Source of the DNA: Planctomyces sp.
GTDB taxonomy: Bacteria; Planctomycetota; Planctomycetia; Planctomycetales; Planctomycetaceae
Assembly (NCBI GenBank): GCA_005809115.1
Contig: SYLK01000812.1
Location: forward strand, 1 to 6,669
DNA: 6,669 nucleotides
Reading direction: 5' to 3'
How positions within the stretch are numbered: position 1 is the first letter of the stretch; the number at the start of each line of letters is the position of its first letter. This document shows positions 6,054 to 6,669 of this stretch, in pieces. The notes under the pieces are model-generated. The model was given only the letters and a program-made list of their open reading frames with translations. It was not told the DNA's origin and did not search any database. The translations under genes and the position numbers were made by a program.

Positions 6054-6669
6054 TCAGTCCTGATCGCGGAGCCCGTAGTCGACTGAGTAATTGGGAGCTT
6101 CCTGTGTGATCGCGATATCATGAGGATGGTTCTCTCTGACTGATGCCGCCGAGATCTCGATAAATCGTGCCTGTTCCCGCAGGTCCCGAGTTGTCCCGAC
6201 ACCGACATATCCCATGCCGGATCGCAGGCCACCGGTGAGCTGATAAATCAGCGGCTGCAGGGCGCCTTTGTAGGGAACACGACCTTCGACACCTTCCGGA
6301 ACGAGTTTCGACTGCTCGCCGGCAACCGTGCTTCCCTGCCGGTAACGTTCACTGCTTCCTTTCACCATCGCTCCCAGTGAGCCCATACCTCGGTACCGTT
6401 TGAAACTGCGGCCCTGGTACAGGATCATTTCGCCGGGACTTTCATCCACACCGGCAAGCAGGCCACCAATCATGACGGTCCATGCACCCGCGGCCAGTGC
6501 CTTCGTAATATCACCACTGTATCGAATCCCGCCATCGCCGATCACTGGTACGTCGGTTCCGCGCAGGGCGGCCGCCACATTGGCGATCGCCTGGCGCAGT
6601 GATCCGGGATCGTTGTCAGTGGTGTTGGTGACGAAACCGGGGCTAACATAGGAGACCCCATCGACCCAA
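6054..6669 (-). CDS. guaB: IMP dehydrogenase, C-terminal part; partial at the right edge, with non-guaB sequence in the last ~80 nt
   Basis: IMP dehydrogenase oxidises IMP to XMP with NAD+, the committed step of GMP synthesis in the cytoplasm. About 175 C-terminal residues are clear: DVPVIGDGGIRYSGDITKA (IMP phosphate loop), AGVDESPGE, YQGRSFKRYRGMGSLGAM, SSERYRQG (mobile flap with the catalytic Arg-Tyr pair), VPEGVEGRVPYKG, GGLRSGMGYVG and the end HPHDIAITQEAPNYS. In the phosphate loop the usual Gly-Ser before LLAG is Gly-Gly (MIGGLLAG), a conservative change I cannot rate without an alignment. The frame stays open to the window edge, and no true start is inside: the first in-frame GTG (6578) is internal. 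Upstream of about 6590 the translation stops resembling IMP dehydrogenase. The expected GPGSICTTR catalytic-cysteine loop and GVPQ-TAI segment are absent, replaced by a CSLREA-like motif. The identity of 6054 to ~6590 is firm; the remainder is addressed separately. The exported hypothetical gene follows 16 nt downstream. Confidence 0.9.
   Translation of the reverse strand, partial: WVDGVSYVSPGFVTNTTDNDPGSLRQAIANVAAALRGTDVPVIGDGGIRYSGDITKALAAGAWTVMIGGLLAGVDESPGEMILYQGRSFKRYRGMGSLGAMVKGSSERYRQGSTVAGEQSKLVPEGVEGRVPYKGALQPLIYQLTGGLRSGMGYVGVGTTRDLREQARFIEISAASVRENHPHDIAITQEAPNYSVDYGLRDQD
6591..6669 (-). other. CSLREA/beta-helix-type coding fragment joined in frame to guaB
   Basis: Read in the guaB frame, these bases give WVDGVSYVSPGF followed by VTNTTDNDPGSLRQ. 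This closely resembles the 'VTNTNDSGPGSLRQAI' repeat start found in secreted right-handed beta-helix / CSLREA-domain proteins, which are abundant in planctomycetes. IMP dehydrogenase should instead carry its catalytic-cysteine loop here. I checked the other two minus-strand frames by eye; neither restores the IMP dehydrogenase sequence, so a simple frameshift does not explain it. The exact junction is blurred (about 6580-6596), because QAIANVAAAL could belong to either parent. Assembly chimerism is the likeliest cause; a real rearrangement is possible. Confidence 0.6.

Noticed and set aside
6400..6651. Plus-strand reading frame (83 codons) near the right edge
   Set aside because: It is antisense to the guaB phosphate-loop region and carries no recognisable protein features.

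Overview
The window reads as chromosomal DNA from a member of the Planctomycetota, probably Planctomycetales. This is inferred from fairly high GC, a generic bacterial purine-synthesis gene, and two secreted proteins whose motifs I associate with planctomycetes (a HNPLYFEDPALERYGH / YRPG-C-AP protein and a small beta-sandwich protein with an APPQAV segment). No database search was possible, so the lineage is a judgement from motifs. I see no mobile element, CRISPR array, tRNA or rRNA. The odd length, together with genes or anomalies at the right edge, suggests an assembled contig or fragment.

Left block, minus strand (36-2575): an M20D-type metal-dependent amidohydrolase is followed in the same direction by a YbdK-type carboxylate-amine ligase (glutamate-cysteine ligase family 2). 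The gap is 77 nt, so they could be co-transcribed. One enzyme class breaks amide bonds and the other makes them.

Middle (2718-3391, minus): a small exported protein of about 196 residues has a clear signal peptide, a beta-sandwich-like middle, a hydrophobic stretch and a short acidic helical tail. It is followed by a strong intrinsic terminator (8-bp perfect stem, 3-nt loop, seven T), which separates it from the amidohydrolase transcript. A 257-nt divergent intergenic region (3392-3648) lies between this gene and the next.

Right block (3649-6669): a plus-strand BT1/folate-biopterin-type MFS transporter converges with a minus-strand exported hypothetical protein; their 3' ends overlap by 14 nt. 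That hypothetical gene starts 16 nt after the stop of guaB (IMP dehydrogenase), whose C-terminal part enters from the right edge. The last ~80 nt of the window do not look like guaB. In the same frame they encode a CSLREA/beta-helix-type motif (VTNTTDNDPGSLRQAI) where the catalytic-cysteine loop of IMP dehydrogenase should be. This is most likely an assembly chimera at a contig end, and it is the strangest thing in the window.

Otherwise the region looks like ordinary housekeeping and lineage-specific planctomycete chromosome. I found no convincing new multi-gene system. The most worthwhile unknowns are the two exported lineage-type proteins and the right-edge junction.
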